The translations under genes were made by a program, and so were the position numbers. From NCBI GenBank assembly GCA_013398295.1, contig VZSF01008892.1, positions 86,846 to 150,845 of the forward strand: a DNA stretch of 64,000 nucleotides. Direction: 5' to 3'. The stretch comes from Chionis minor (taxonomy: Eukaryota > Chordata > Aves > Charadriiformes > Chionididae). Of the stretch, positions 44,162-56,250 are shown in pieces; position 1 is the first letter of the stretch, and every line of letters starts with the position of its first letter. The notes under the pieces are model-generated. The model searched no databases. It saw only the letters and a program-made list of their open reading frames with translations, and was not told the origin of the DNA.

Positions 44162-44425
44162 CTGTTCGTTCCTGGCTGAAGGAATAATTTTCATACTTCC
44201 CACTCTTTGTGGTTATCATCACATTGTAAAGTGTCCCAGGAGTAAGGCTGCTGAAGGAGCATTCACTGAAGGATTTGGAAATGGTGAGGGTCTGAACAAC
44301 CTGGTCATCGTGAGAGAGTGTTACCAAATAACTGTCTACATCTCCAGAAGCTGGCAGCCAAGAAACACTGAGGTAGTCACTCCGACCTGAGTTATTTACT
44401 GTTACTCCAGTCACGCTGGAAGGAA
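44162..44425 (-). CDS. PTPRB: PTPRB coding exon 8: FNIII module 8
   Basis: Residues 628-715. The module begins VPSSVTGVTVNNSGRSDYL, has VSWLPASGDVDSYLVTL and ends SFSQERT. It is 264 bases, phase 1-1. It closely resembles the next module (exon 9), sharing RSDYL, the VSW core and SGKYE, which points to tandem duplication of one exon. Confidence 0.96.
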
Positions 44426-45740
44426 CTGTGCAACAAAGGGAAAAACAGAAGAGCTTTAACTAGAAATTCCTGTTGTTGTGAGAATGTCTGGAATGCCACC
44501 CTGTAAATTAAGCAGTGTGGCACTCCTGAGAAGCTCTGCACTGACTCCACGCAGCAGCAGTCATCTGCTTTTTGGAACACAGTAGAGGAAATTGTCTTAG
44601 GTGGCACGATCCCAGCACTTCTAAAACCCCAGAAGATGAGTTATCTTCTCAAGTTGCCATTCATCAGTAATAGCAATAACTACTGAGGCTTGTGTGAAGC
44701 TGAGGCTGATAAAAGAATGTGTTTCATTTACAATGAATTCTCTGACGCCTAGTGGCCAAAACATGAATGCAATTTGCTTTTCAAGGCAGCAAGGTGAGCT
44801 CAAAGGCTCCACACTGCCAGAGCTACCATCATTCAGGTACAAAATTATTAGGGTTATTACAGGGGCAGACATTATTAATTAATTAATTAATCATAATTAA
44901 CTGCCACATTTTCACTGGACTCCGATGCACCAAACTGACTTATGTCAGAAGAAGGGCTGCCCATCAGCTGCCAGAGTGAAAAATACTAGATTTTACAAAA
45001 TATATCTATGTACTTTAAGTCTTTTAGTGTTATTCTTTATCAATTGTTGTTTGGTTTTTTTTTTAACTTGAAAATATTTGTTTTCAAGGGGAACGTCAGA
45101 GCAAACTGCAGAATGCCTGGCCTTTGCCAAATCCACATAAAAGGTGAAATTGCAATGTGTTGTGAATTTTCCCCTCTATTTAAATATCCAAAGGACTGGT
45201 ATTACATCTCATGACTCATTAAACTTAGAGAATTTGATGCAATAGTAAATCCTGTCCTAGGCAATACAGAAGGGCCTCTTAACGAGTAATTAACCCTGGT
45301 AAACATTCTTTAATGTTGGATTGGAGAAAAAAACTGGGTCATGAGAGAGTGAGACATGAATTCATCCCACCACCTTTAGGCAGCTAATTTGCACACCTAA
45401 GCAAGGAGCAATCACCTTATTCTGCCATCTACTCAATGGAACAAGAAAGTCCCTTCCAAGGAGTGATTCACCCACCACAGCTCTACATTGTTCTCAGGGT
45501 ATATTTTTGTCTTCACTACAGAGCGACCCTGCTGTACAGAGTTCCTGGTGAAGGCAGAGCAGTTAGCTCCCTAAAGCTACATTAATATGAATCGGGACCC
45601 ACAGTGTACCCGAGGTTACACAAAGGAATTATATGTATTTCTGAATTCTCAGTCCAGTGGCTTAATCATAAGACCATTCTCATTAATAAATTCAGCTTTT
45701 ATGAACTGACAAAAGACATGCTGTGGGATTTCCTTTTTAC

Positions 45741-46007
45741 CTGTCCTCCCCTCTGCGATCGTTTGCCTTGAAGATATGCCCCCGCTGACAGTGGTGACAA
45801 CAACTGAATAGAGTCCTCCAGGTTTCAGGGGATAGAAGTGGTATCTGCTGGTTTCACTGGGAACAGTCTCATTTTTAATGACAACATTCTCGTGAATCAG
45901 TAGCACCTGGTATGAGTCTACATCTCCCAGCGCTCTTGTCCAGTTGGTGAACAAGCTGTTGGTTGATCCCTGATTTGCCACAGTCAGACCAGTCACTTGG
46001 GCTGGCA
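45741..46007 (-). CDS. PTPRB: PTPRB coding exon 7: FNIII module 7
   Basis: Residues 539-627. The module begins VPAQVTGLTVANQG, has FTNWTRALGDVDSYQVLL, the sequon KNET and the AEGRT end. The acceptor is TTTGCAG and the donor GTAAAA; phase 1-1, 267 bases. The assembly gap at 46742-46751 lies in the intron just upstream in transcript order. Confidence 0.95.
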
Positions 46008-46716
46008 CTGCAAAGAAAATTGTCATAATGTTACTGCGGAGAAGCAAAATAAAACAAAACAAAATCCCCCAAATAACCCAAATTTAGTCACACTGAGGAA
46101 GTGCTTCAAAACAACATTCCAATTTGCAGCCAGACTCAACAGGACTAAAAATAATCAATCTGTGGACTGCTTCCTGTCTGATGGGATGTGGTCTATGGGA
46201 AACTATCTAAGTCACAGGAAGGTCCTTCAGGCTTTAGCACAGCTTTTCTCAGTCAGACTAAAATGATTCAGGATTAGTGAAAAGAAAGAGATGGCATTTT
46301 ATAAATACCATTAAACAAAAGCCATCAATTTAGGAAATTGCTTGGGTTTTTGATGACTATTTCAAATACAGTCTGTGTCTTTTGTTCTCCCTTTCCTCTC
46401 CTATTCCACGTCTCTCATTCCTATTACATGGCAAACTAGTTTGATTAACATCTCAGGCACAATCATATATACATCAGAGAAGTGTCAGACCCTTTAATTC
46501 TGAGGGAAACTGAGATGCATGGTTTTGCTTTTACTTTTTATGCCAGAAGATCTGCAGGATATTAACTCTTCTGGCATCAAAAGGTGAATTAATTGTTAAA
46601 CAAACATAACATTTATCTAAGTACAAGCAGATGAACTTAGCCAGACCAACAAGGAAAAAGAAAGACCAAAAGGAATGGAATATGTAGCACAAATTTTCAA
46701 ATTGTATTCAAAATCC

Positions 46717-46772
46717 TTTTTTTTCTTCTTTTTTTTTTTTTNNNNNNNNNNTTTTTTTTTTTTTTTTTTTTT
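46717..46772. repeat. Poly(T) tract interrupted by a 10-N assembly gap
   Basis: A T run with a short TTTTCTTCTT interruption continues into ten Ns (46742-46751) and another 21 Ts. It lies in a PTPRB intron and reads as poly(A) on the sense strand. The true length is unknown because the gap size is nominal. Confidence 0.95.
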
Positions 46773-48196
46773 AGTTTGACAATATTCGGTCAAAGCAAGG
46801 GAATACATGGCTAAACACAGCTGAAATAAAGAACACTCTCACCTTACAAAATGTGATTGCAAGCCTGATCTCTTGTTTCAGATCAACCTTTTTGCACACA
46901 CAATACTGGATTATCAATCACTAACAAAAGCTAGAAAATTAGGCACATAGCTGAAAAATTGTCACGTTGACAAGAAACTGAGTCAAAAACCCCACCTGAT
47001 TTATAATGCTCTCAGAGCATAATAAGCTCCAACAACACACCGAAGTGCCACATTTCTGCGCTAAAGGCACTTTTAGCGATACCTCAGGCTTCACTAGAAG
47101 CTGACCAATCTGGTATGCACATAAGACCTATTTACAGCAATGTTTCGCAAGCCTAGTAAGCTGTCCTACTGCAAAGAAGACTCAGAGGTTTGGAATACTT
47201 ATTAAGACCCATGTTCAAATTCATTGATGTTCACTCTTCATCACTTTGAATGCAATGCTGGCACGCTATCCCAGCCTGATACGTTTTCATTCATTGATTC
47301 AAACTAGTGAAGTGGGACGCTGTCACCTTTATGCCTGAACAAGCCTCCTAAAGGAGTGTAAGGCAGAAGGAAGTGAAATCCCAGCTATCTAATCACATAG
47401 CAGAGAAATTAAAGTGTAAGTCAAACTTTTCAGGCCTTGGAAAGACTTAAAACATTTAAGTAAGGACCACTATCAAGCCATAGGTATGATTAGATTCAAA
47501 CACTAGCAGCTTGATGTTCCCTGTGCTCTGCCAGACCAGAGCTACATTTTAAGACTTTGCTTGCACTGGAGAATGCCTAAGTCAAGCAGAGTAAAGCAAC
47601 ACATATGGTTTAAAACTTGCACACGTGCACAAAATTAACACCCTGCAGGGGGTGGGAATGGGACCTTCCTTGTGTCACAGTCATCATCCTAAGTAACAGA
47701 TACAGATTCTGGAATCAGAAGAGCAGAGAAATTCGAAATACATTTCCAAGGTCACATATGTTTTTTGTCTGTCAACCTTGGAATGTTCCCCCTAAAGCAA
47801 CATTTTCCTGTGTGGTGGTGTTTTGTTGGAGTTTTTTTTCCAGATGATGAATGCTTTGAATCAAGGAAGTGACCTTCCTGAAGATACCCAGTGAAAATTA
47901 TGCTTCTTATATAGAAACTTGTGTTAACGTAGATTGATCAGACGTGACATAATATTTCAAAAAACGGTTTTGCCAGGAATTACATATCCATTTCCCCAAA
48001 ACCTTAAATAAATACTGCAAGGTAACTAACAGTCAGAAATGAGAAACTCAGAAACATAACTTTTCTACTGAGGAAACAAATGTAAATTCGAGACTCTTGA
48101 GATTTAGACACTGAGTGCATTCAGTTCACTACAAAGCAAAGAAAGTTATTAATGGTTAACAGAAGTAAAGATTTAAATAGTTTGATAGGATGATAC

Positions 48197-48457
48197 CTGT
48201 TCTTCCTTCCACTGAAGTCCAGTTGCTTAAAATACCACTAATGGTAGTGATGGTAGCTGTATATTTTCTTCCAGGTACCAAGTCAGTGAAAGTGAATTCC
48301 TTAGCTTCTTTTGCAAGCCCCTTTTTTATGACAGTAAGATCGCTGTCTCCCAGTGAAACCACATAGCTGTCCCATTCCGCAACAGGGGTCATCCACATGA
48401 CACTAAGTGAAGATTCATTAGCATGCTTCACACGGAGCTGGAGAACAGGCTCTGGAG
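48197..48457 (-). CDS. PTPRB: PTPRB coding exon 6: FNIII module 6
   Basis: Residues 452-538. The module begins APEPVLQLRVKHANESS, has core VMWMTPVAEWDSYVV, a LVPGRKY turn and the VEGRT ending. It is 261 bases, phase 1-1, with donor GTATCA. Sequons NES and NWT are present. Confidence 0.95.
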
Positions 48458-50693
48458 CTGTAAAAGTGCACAAATATCACAATGAGAACAGGACTTTGTA
48501 GAGAACACAAGTGGCATATCTCAAGCTGCTGTAGGAATTCGTTCTATAAGACAGAAATGTGACAGCAACAGAGTATTCGTAATCAAGAGGAAATTCTTTA
48601 CCTTTCTCTAGGAAGCCAACCTTACATATCTAGTATTTGTGCTACTCTTCCACTAAAGGGCTGTAGCAGCAGATTTCAGCAATGCATTATGGCTGTAATA
48701 CTTAGGTTTAAACTTATGCCAGGATATATATTTTAGTATGAATGGAAATGCAGTGAAGTCAATGAGCTTCCTCTTGAACTGTGAGTGTTAGGCAGGGATA
48801 TAAAACATTTGTACCATAAAACAGATCTACACCAATTTAGCTGTAACAAAGATGCAAATTACAGGGTCAGAGCAAGATTGATTTTGCACTGGTTCATATT
48901 TTAGTCAAGTTGGGAGACACTCCAAATTTACAGGGGTATGAAAGAAAGGATTTGATCAGTGAATTTCTGTGTTTGTTCATCTGCATGCACACAGGGGGCA
49001 TATGTCACCCAGCGTAGTCCCTTGATCTGATTTTGTCCCTGGTACATTGAAACACAACTCACTTTCCAAGACTGTGGGTTTAAGTAAGAGAAAATTAAGT
49101 CAGAATAGGGCCTAATACCCGTGCTTCATAACGGGGACATTATGCACCTGACTGTGGGCCGAACACATTCGTGATACACCCACTGTTGGATATTCTTTAC
49201 TGGACCCTGCTCTAACTGCTTAACTGCGACAATTAAAAGTAATGCCATAAACTTAAGTTATTTGTAATGTTTATAAAAGTAAGCAAGATAAGAATATGCC
49301 TTGTTCTGATCAAGTCAGAGAAAGCTTCCGTTCTGCAGCTTCTACTGGACTTGCTGTTGTGCAAATTAACCAAATGAAGCCCTCAGGGAATGACAGGTAG
49401 GGGTGTAGCAGGAAAGGCGGGCACGAGGCAGGGTGAGGATAAAGTAGGGTGGACCCATCTTATATCACATTCTCTAGTGAGAAAAGGCTCAGGCTTGAGC
49501 CTTGCCTGATACGCCTCCTCCAAGTTTTCTTTTCCTCAGAATTGCACTTAATTTGCATTCATAGAGCCAAACCATTAACAATTACATTGCAATTATTTTC
49601 TAAGTTTAAAGCAATCAGATGTGGTTTTTGACTAACATGCTGCAAAAGAATTCCACTCATGTCCCTGCAATGTCTGTGGATTTCCTTTGGAAAGGCTGAC
49701 TTGAACAGACTAACCCCATTTTCTTGCTGGAGCACAGCAGCAAGAACTGGGATGTTATAGAGCAGCCGCACTGATATACACCTTAAGCCAGCTTCGGTTA
49801 ACACCGTTGATACTCTTTATACAGGCTGGCAAGGAAACTAGTTCGCCACTGAAAATACTGATGAACATTGCAGGAAGATCTATATTGCTCTCTTTAAGAA
49901 CTATATAGGATGCCTACAATCAGCTCCAAAATATAACAGTGAAATGTTGTACATGTAGTGTAACGCCTCCATCATGACAGAATCACAGAATCATAGAATC
50001 ATAGAATCACAGAATGGTTAGAGTTGGAAGGGACCTTAAAGATCATCAAGTTCCAACCCCCCTGCCATGGGCAGGGACACCTCTCACTAGAGCAGGTTGC
50101 TCAAAGCCCCATCCAGCCTGGCCTTAAACACTTCCAGGGATGGGGCATCCACAACTTCTCTGGGCAACCTGTTCCAGTGCCTCACCACCCTCACAGTAAA
50201 GAACTTCTTCCTAATATCTAATCTAAATCTCCCCTCTTCCAATTTAAAACCATTACCCCTTGTCCTATCACTAGGCTTCCTGACCAAGAGTCCCTCTCCA
50301 GCTCTCCTGTAGGCTCCCTTCAGATACTGAAAGGCTGCTGTCAGGTCTCCCCGGAGCCTTCTCTTCTCCAGGCTGAACAGCCCCAGCTCTCTCAGCATGT
50401 CCTCATAGGAGAAGTGCTCCATCCCTCTAATCATCTCAGTGGCTCTTCGCTGGACCTGTTGGTGATATAATTCCCAAAACTCTCACCAACAAAGCGTTTA
50501 CCACGAAAATCAGCCTGCAAGTTCTCACAGAACTGCTAAAAATAATTATTCCTGTTGTTTACAAGGGAGCGCCTTTTTACTGTATCGATAGTGAAATCAA
50601 TCTGTGGATTCCCAAGCACTCTTTCCTTCTCGTTGTCCGCAGAGGCCAGCTGACCATTTCGCACCCTCACGCTTCCCGGAGGAGCACGCCGAC
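48458..50693 (-). other. PTPRB: PTPRB intron between coding exons 5 and 6
   Basis: 2.2 kb starting with the atypical GTCGGC donor. A CR1 copy begins 232 bases after the exon. Nothing else was recognised. Confidence 0.85.
49978..50462 (-). mobile_element. CR1 LINE 3' fragment, same orientation as PTPRB
   Basis: On the plus strand it begins with short AGAATCATAGAATC-type tail repeats, then GGTTAGAGTTGGAAGGGACC. A 115-codon minus-strand frame at 50087-50434 is the C-terminus of CR1 ORF2 ([36 protein letters not shown]). It is 5'-truncated. The intact short frame and clean tail suggest a fairly young insertion. Confidence 0.95.
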
Positions 50694-50963
50694 CTGTTCT
50701 CCCCGTGCAGCTCGCCTTGCTCTGCAAATCGCCGCTCTCCACAACCACGTCCACGCCGTACTGCCTCCCCGGGATGAGCCCCACGTCGTGGATGAGGTAC
50801 TCGGTGGTGTCCTTCTGCAGGGTGGTGTTGAGCAGCAGCGCCGAGCGGTTCCACAGGAGCAGGCGGTACCTCTCCCAGTCTCCCGCAGGGGGCAGCCAGG
50901 TCACTCGCAGGGACCTCAGCCAGCCACCACCGCCGGCCTTCAGCTCAGCCACCTTCTGGGGAA
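50694..50963 (-). CDS. PTPRB: PTPRB coding exon 5: FNIII module 5, GC-rich
   Basis: Residues 362-451. The module begins PQKVAELKAGGGG, has core RVTWLPPAGDWERYRL, sequons NRS and NTT, and ends SCTGRT. It is phase 1-1, 270 bases. The exon is visibly GC-richer than its neighbours and uses an atypical donor, ACAG followed by GTCGGC, rather than the GTAAGT-like sites used elsewhere. The GRT ending and the preserved frame into exon 6 argue that this donor is used. Confidence 0.9.
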
Positions 50964-53408
50964 CTGAAACACAGAGGCTGAGAGAGTTAATTCCCAAGTG
51001 GGGTATTTCTGGTAAGACCTAACTGCACGCTGGCAGAACCCGTCTCGCAGCGTAGCCATTGCAGAAGTACTTGGATCGGTTAAAGTGACGTGAGGTATCT
51101 CATCACAAAGTCTGGCATTCCTTTTAAAGATTATTTTTACTCTTCCCCACACAAACCACGGTTGGTTTCTGACATCAGAAATGGGGAACCTTTCTTAGGG
51201 CAGGCAAAATCTGCCCCATGCACTTCTTGGAATCATCTTGCTGTTTACAGTTAGCTTCCCAGCTTTTTCCTGGACCTAAGTTCACTTAGAAACTGCCAAC
51301 CAGTTTCCCAGAGCTAAGGCCAAAACTTCAGCCACCGTGGGCCAAATTCTTGTCTCTGCAGCAGAAATGCAAAATCTAATGGCTTCTTCCACAAAGGCCT
51401 TGTGTGTCCTAGTGCCTCAGCTGTCAGGCACCAAGGTTCAAACTGCAGTTCATTAAAGCATCAACTCAGTCCTGTCCTCCACTTCCACCACCATGAATTT
51501 ACATGCTCAACCTTCCTGCCCTACTGCTGCTTGCAGGTTGCACTGGACCACTGAAGCTTTTCTGATTTCCATAGAATGATTAAATATCAACCATACCAAG
51601 CGGAGATTGGAAGACAGATGCCAATCCTTAGGTTAGGATACCTATAGATTAGTGTTAAGGTACTCGGAGATCAGCATTGGAGCCCTAAGACCATCAGCGA
51701 GCATTTACTGTAAACTACAGGGCTAGAATCACTCTCTCATGTTTTCTCTGGCTTAGTTAATATTTAATTGCTCAGTACCTAGCAAAGGATTGAGAGATTT
51801 CTGCCAGCACCACAAAATACTTAGCAGTTTCGCTTCCCACAGGCATGGTTGGGTATCAAACCTAGGTCTCCCCCCTGCCAGTGAACATGGGAGATGTGTT
51901 TCAATTGTTGAATGAGTGGATAAATGCACACAAAGTTTTGTTAGGAAGCAGGGAGGTACTTACATCATAACTCATAAAGTTCAGCCTTGTCAGACTGGCT
52001 GGACATCATTACACCCTTATGATGCAAAGTTTCAGTCCCTGCGATGTCCATATTCCTTGCCACAACATTCCTCAGCAGGTTCTGCCTGCTGTAGGCACCC
52101 TCTCAATACACAGTGATGCAGATAATGTTCTTGGGCACACATCTCTCTCTCTGAGTTACAGAGGGATCCTAGGAGTCAAACCCCTTCAACAGCTGTAGAT
52201 CTGACAGCCTGGATTTAGAAATTTATCTTTAGGCCACAAAGTTTCTGCTGAAGTGACTCTGTTTTCAAAGCTCTTTGTATCTATGGAAAAGTCAAGGGAA
52301 GGAATGGCACGTGATCCTTGGAAATGGGACTTCTAGATCCCCAACTTTGAAAGTACTGGGTCTAAGTCATGAATGTGGGGGACCAGTGGTTCGAGTGAGG
52401 GCCTGAAGCTCTCCCTTCAGATGGAAATGGTAATCTTAAAGGTCTTTAATGGTCGGCTAGACAAACAAAAAAGACATGTATGTAACCAGTCCAGCTTTGT
52501 ACTTAGTGGACATGCAAGGCTTTTCATGGTCTCTTCCAGCCTGCACTGAGAATGGGGTAGCAGCTAGATATGTCAAGGACGTGCCTTTCACATGTTTAGC
52601 TGCAGATGTTAAAAATTCTCTAAAATAAATACTCCGCTCTCTCTCTCTCACACACACACATTTTATATTTTTTGGCTCTGAGTCTACTAACGATTTATGA
52701 ACGTATTCTTCACCCACTTACATATTTTTTCCCATCTAAATTCTGCCTGGGCTAGGCTGGTGTGGAAAAGACGACATGCCTTTGTGGCCAGTATTGCTGT
52801 GGGAGAATTACGCCAGGATTTTTCAGATTCAGAACTCATACGTGAGATATCTGAAAGAAAACTCTACTTCTGAAAGAAGATAAACAAAACATAACCCAGC
52901 ACTATGCAGGCTGCCACATGCCTTCCTTAATCCATGCTACCAGTTGTAAAGAAAGCCAAGAGCTAATCTTTTCCTATTTGTAGATTTGTATTTGGAGCAA
53001 GGGATAATACTAGACCTTGCAAAATTACTTCAAATCCGTTAACAATTTGACTACATGCAGACTTCCTCATAACGTAACTCATTTTATATACTATGCTGAG
53101 TTCAACTCAAAATAATAAAGTTGGTCAGAAGTGGAATACTGTGGAACGTTTTCTGTCAGACTCGCCCAACTATAAGGTCCAAAATGCAGTATTGTTTCCT
53201 GCTCCCAAGCTACGCTGGAGCTGCTTTTGGCTGCCAGATTAACTGTTGCCAGAGAGTCAGGAAGGGGTACTCCCGGAACAATATTGCGCTCTTTATCTTA
53301 TTTTGCCTGGAATCCAAATCATTTTGTCTTCTATAATGATTTTCTACAAGGCCAGCGCAGGCAAAAATAGCATTGGTTACAGTGTTCTTACTGAAGCCGA
53401 AGACTTAC
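50964..53408 (-). other. PTPRB: PTPRB intron between coding exons 4 and 5
   Basis: 2.4 kb bounded by GTAAGT and TTTCAG. It contains the microsatellite at 52637-52660 and otherwise nothing recognisable. Confidence 0.85.
52637..52660. repeat. Compound (CT)n(CA)n microsatellite
   Basis: Six CT units at 52637-52648 are followed directly by six CA units at 52649-52660. Confidence 0.95.
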
Positions 53409-53672
53409 ATGTCCTGCCAGTTGCCATCCGATCAGTAAACAGTTCCCCACTGATTGTGCGGGCAGTAACCTGATAAAGCCGTCCTGGAGTTAGCTTGTCA
53501 AAGTGAGTCTCGGTGACCGGTGGCTGCAGAGTTTTGACTTCTTTAACGGAGCCAAGATGAGACAGCGTAATATTATAGAAATTGAGGTTTCCTGGAGGTC
53601 TTCTCCACTTAACTTTTAAAGCATCTAAGCTGTCATCGTTAGTCACCGTCAAATCTAAGACTTCGGCTGGGG
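53409..53672 (-). CDS. PTPRB: PTPRB coding exon 4: FNIII module 4
   Basis: Residues 274-361. The module begins APAEVLDLTV, has core KVKWRRPPGNLNFYNI and ends ATGRT. The donor is ACAT followed by GTAAGT, and the acceptor follows a T-rich tract ending TTTAG. It is 264 bases, phase 1-1. It is one of the two exons lying between the oppositely oriented CR1 copies. Confidence 0.95.
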
Positions 53673-55649
53673 CTAAAAAAAAGAAAATAAGAGAGAGAAT
53701 AAAATATTTCCACCGCGGAACATGTAAGGCCTGCTGCCTCCAAACTGCATTAGTTAAGTTTTGCATTTAAATGGTTATATGAGATGGAGTATGAATGACT
53801 GTACCTGAACAGTGAAAGGGCAAAGCCTGGTCAGAATGAAATTGAACCCATCCTTGTTTAAGATATTCTACTGCTGAGAGTGACACCTCTTACAATGACC
53901 ACTCTCATTTCAGAGAACAGAAAATCTGTTAGCCATGTCTGCACGCACACTAGTCATTTTGACTACAAAACAGACCAGGCACATGCTCCTAAGAACAGAG
54001 ATGCCTGCATGAGTTTTAGTAGAATAAACATTACAGCATCATTTGATCTATGCCTGATTTACAGCAGTGTGGATGGGATTGGAACCAAACTCCTTTATTG
54101 AAATGCTCCACCAAAAGAAACGCATAGCCATCTCCAATATCTGCATTGTTCCGGACTTGGGACACACTAGGTATTAAAATGGAGGACCGTTCTGCAAGCT
54201 AGATGGAGTGCTTTTATGTTCTGAGAAAACCTGTGAGATTTAAAAATTTTGCACCCTGCAACAGGAAGAAATAAAAAAATTCTGAAGAAATACAATGAAA
54301 CAAGAGTGCAATCCCCAGAACAGCCAGTGCAGGTGACAACAGTACTCATCTGCATGTCCTAGACACCACAATATTGTTCACTTAATATTAAATTATGTTT
54401 ACGTGGTAAGATTTCTGTAGGAGAAACTACACCTTACATTTACCAGAAATTAAGGAAAGCGAAGGCATGACCTTATTTTTGCTTACATAAGCGTTTTAAC
54501 CATTGGGCTCTAGAAGGATGTCATTTTTCTCTCTATAATCACATAACTATATTCCCATAAACCTTCCTGAAAAAAAACTTCATTTCGAATACTCTGGTTC
54601 TCCGAATCCATACTTCTCAGGAAAAAAAATAATTGCCACAAAACCAAACAAAAACAACATTCAATTTTAAAGTTCTTAACCTAGTCTATATTTTTTTTCA
54701 CTTCCTTTTCAGAAGGGCAGCTATTTTGCAATGCAGAGAAAAAAAGACACAAAAATTATTTTTGCAAAACTCACAAGCTCTGCACCTCCCATTCAGCGAA
54801 ATAAGAATCAATGGAGTTAAACTATCTTCAATACTGTGAAATAACCAGACTACGCACTGCCTCAATTAAATGAACAAGTCAGATGAACCTCTTTCACAGA
54901 TATGATAGGCTGAGAGAGTTGAGAGTTGGGGTTGTTCAGCCTGGAGAAGAGAAGGCTCCAGGGAGACCTTACAGCAGCCTTCTAGTACCTAAAGGGCGCC
55001 TACAGGAAAGGTGGGGAGGGACTCTTTATCAGGGAGTGTAGCAACAGAACAACAGGTAATGGCTTCGAACTGGAAGAGCGGAGATTTAGATTAGATCTCA
55101 GGAAGAAATTTTTCACTAGGAGAGTGGTGAGGCACTGGAACAGGCTGCCCAGGGAAGCTGCGGAGGCCCCATCCCTGAAGGTGTTCAAGGCCAGGCTGGA
55201 TGGGGTTTTGAGCAACCTGGTCTAATGGGAGGTGTCCCTGCCCGTGGCAGGGGGGTTGGAACTAGATGATCTTTAAGGTACTTTCCAACCTAAACCTTTC
55301 TATGATTCTATATGAGGTGATACCAGGGTACCTGGGCTCAGACTGTTAACATCTAACTTTACATGTTTAATGGAGCTGCGTACATCAATTTAGCTGCAGA
55401 CACCCTAAAAGCTAACTTAGCTGCTACCTTTGATGCAATGGTAACTTAGGGAGGTAAGTAAGCTTATGGTGTCTCTAACTCTTTCTACAGCCTTTGGAGA
55501 GAAATATCTGCCAAGGGTAACTCAGCCACTGAAGTCTAGCAATATACACTTGGGACACGAACAATTTATTATTTTGAACTATGTCCTGTAATATTATTAG
55601 ATTACGGCCTCAGCTTCTTATTCTGTTGTGATGAACTCTGAAATCATAC
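53673..55649 (-). other. PTPRB: PTPRB intron between coding exons 3 and 4
   Basis: 2.0 kb with a GTATGA donor and TTTAG acceptor. It contains a plus-oriented CR1 copy and no other recognised element. Confidence 0.85.
54905..55312 (+). mobile_element. CR1 LINE 3' fragment, antisense to PTPRB
   Basis: The plus strand reads CR1 sense: GTTCAGCCTGGAGAAGAGAA, then GAGGCACTGGAACAGGCTGC and TTCAAGGCCAGGCTGGATGG, ending with a TTTCTATGATTCTAT tail. It is 5'-truncated and frame-broken. It closely resembles the copy at 49978-50462 but lies in the opposite orientation. Confidence 0.95.
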
Positions 55650-55907
55650 CTGTCCTGACAGTTTGAAAACTGCTGCTCTCCAATCCTGCAGCCTGAGTTA
55701 TGATAGAGAGGTTATACAGGTGGCCCGCTGTAAGTCCTGAAAAAGTGTAGGAGGTCAAAGGATCTTCTTGATGAATTTCGTGAACTGGGACATGATTATC
55801 CAGCAACAGCAGCCTGTAACGATCCACGTGACCAGAGCCAAGAGACCACGAAGCATGAATAGTGTCTGTCTTCACACTGACCTGAATATTTTTCACAGGG
55901 GATGGCA
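55650..55907 (-). CDS. PTPRB: PTPRB coding exon 3: FNIII module 3
   Basis: Residues 188-273. The FNIII module begins VPSPVKNIQV, has core HASWSLGSGHVDRYRL and ends QTVRT before a GTATGA donor. At 258 bases it is the shortest one-exon module of the array. It is phase 1-1, with an NLS sequon in YNLSII. Confidence 0.95.
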
Positions 55908-56250
55908 CTGTTGGAATAAAAAACACGCGCTTAAGACCTAATAGTTATCTCCACAATTTCACCAATTTTGAACAGATGTACTTTTGAAATATGTTGGTTT
56001 TCTTTAGGGTTAGTGAAAATCCAACCCCAAATTTATGTCCAAATACATCATAACAACATGCCTCCATTCTTAGCAAACAACTCTTTAGTCAGAGATTCAT
56101 GTTTTGTTTATTTCTATGTATAATCAACAGATACTTACATATATATATCTTACCAGGTAGAAGAATGATATATATTTGTTAATTTCAAAATGCAGAATTG
56201 CAAAATACTGTAAGTAGTTTTATTTAGATGAACTACACTAAAAGTCCTAC

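Larger units (their letters stand above)
30707..48196 (-). other. PTPRB: PTPRB introns between coding exons 6 and 19
   Basis: Introns of about 0.4-2.2 kb. Beyond the hairpin near 36.0 kb, an ATTA-rich run near 44.87-44.90 kb and the gap at 46.7 kb, I see only short low-complexity runs that form polypyrimidine tracts on the sense strand (33435-33479 and 37166-37195). Confidence 0.8.

Noticed and set aside
50087..50434. Possible host gene coding the 115-residue minus-strand frame
   Set aside because: The motifs ([24 protein letters not shown]) belong to the C-terminus of CR1 ORF2, so it is a retroposon remnant and not a gene.
50694..50963. FNIII module 5 as a bird-specific extra domain
   Set aside because: The in-window protein (1983 residues) plus a signal peptide is close to the length I recall for mammalian PTPRB (about 2000), and the transmembrane helix falls at about the same residue, so the module count is probably the same.
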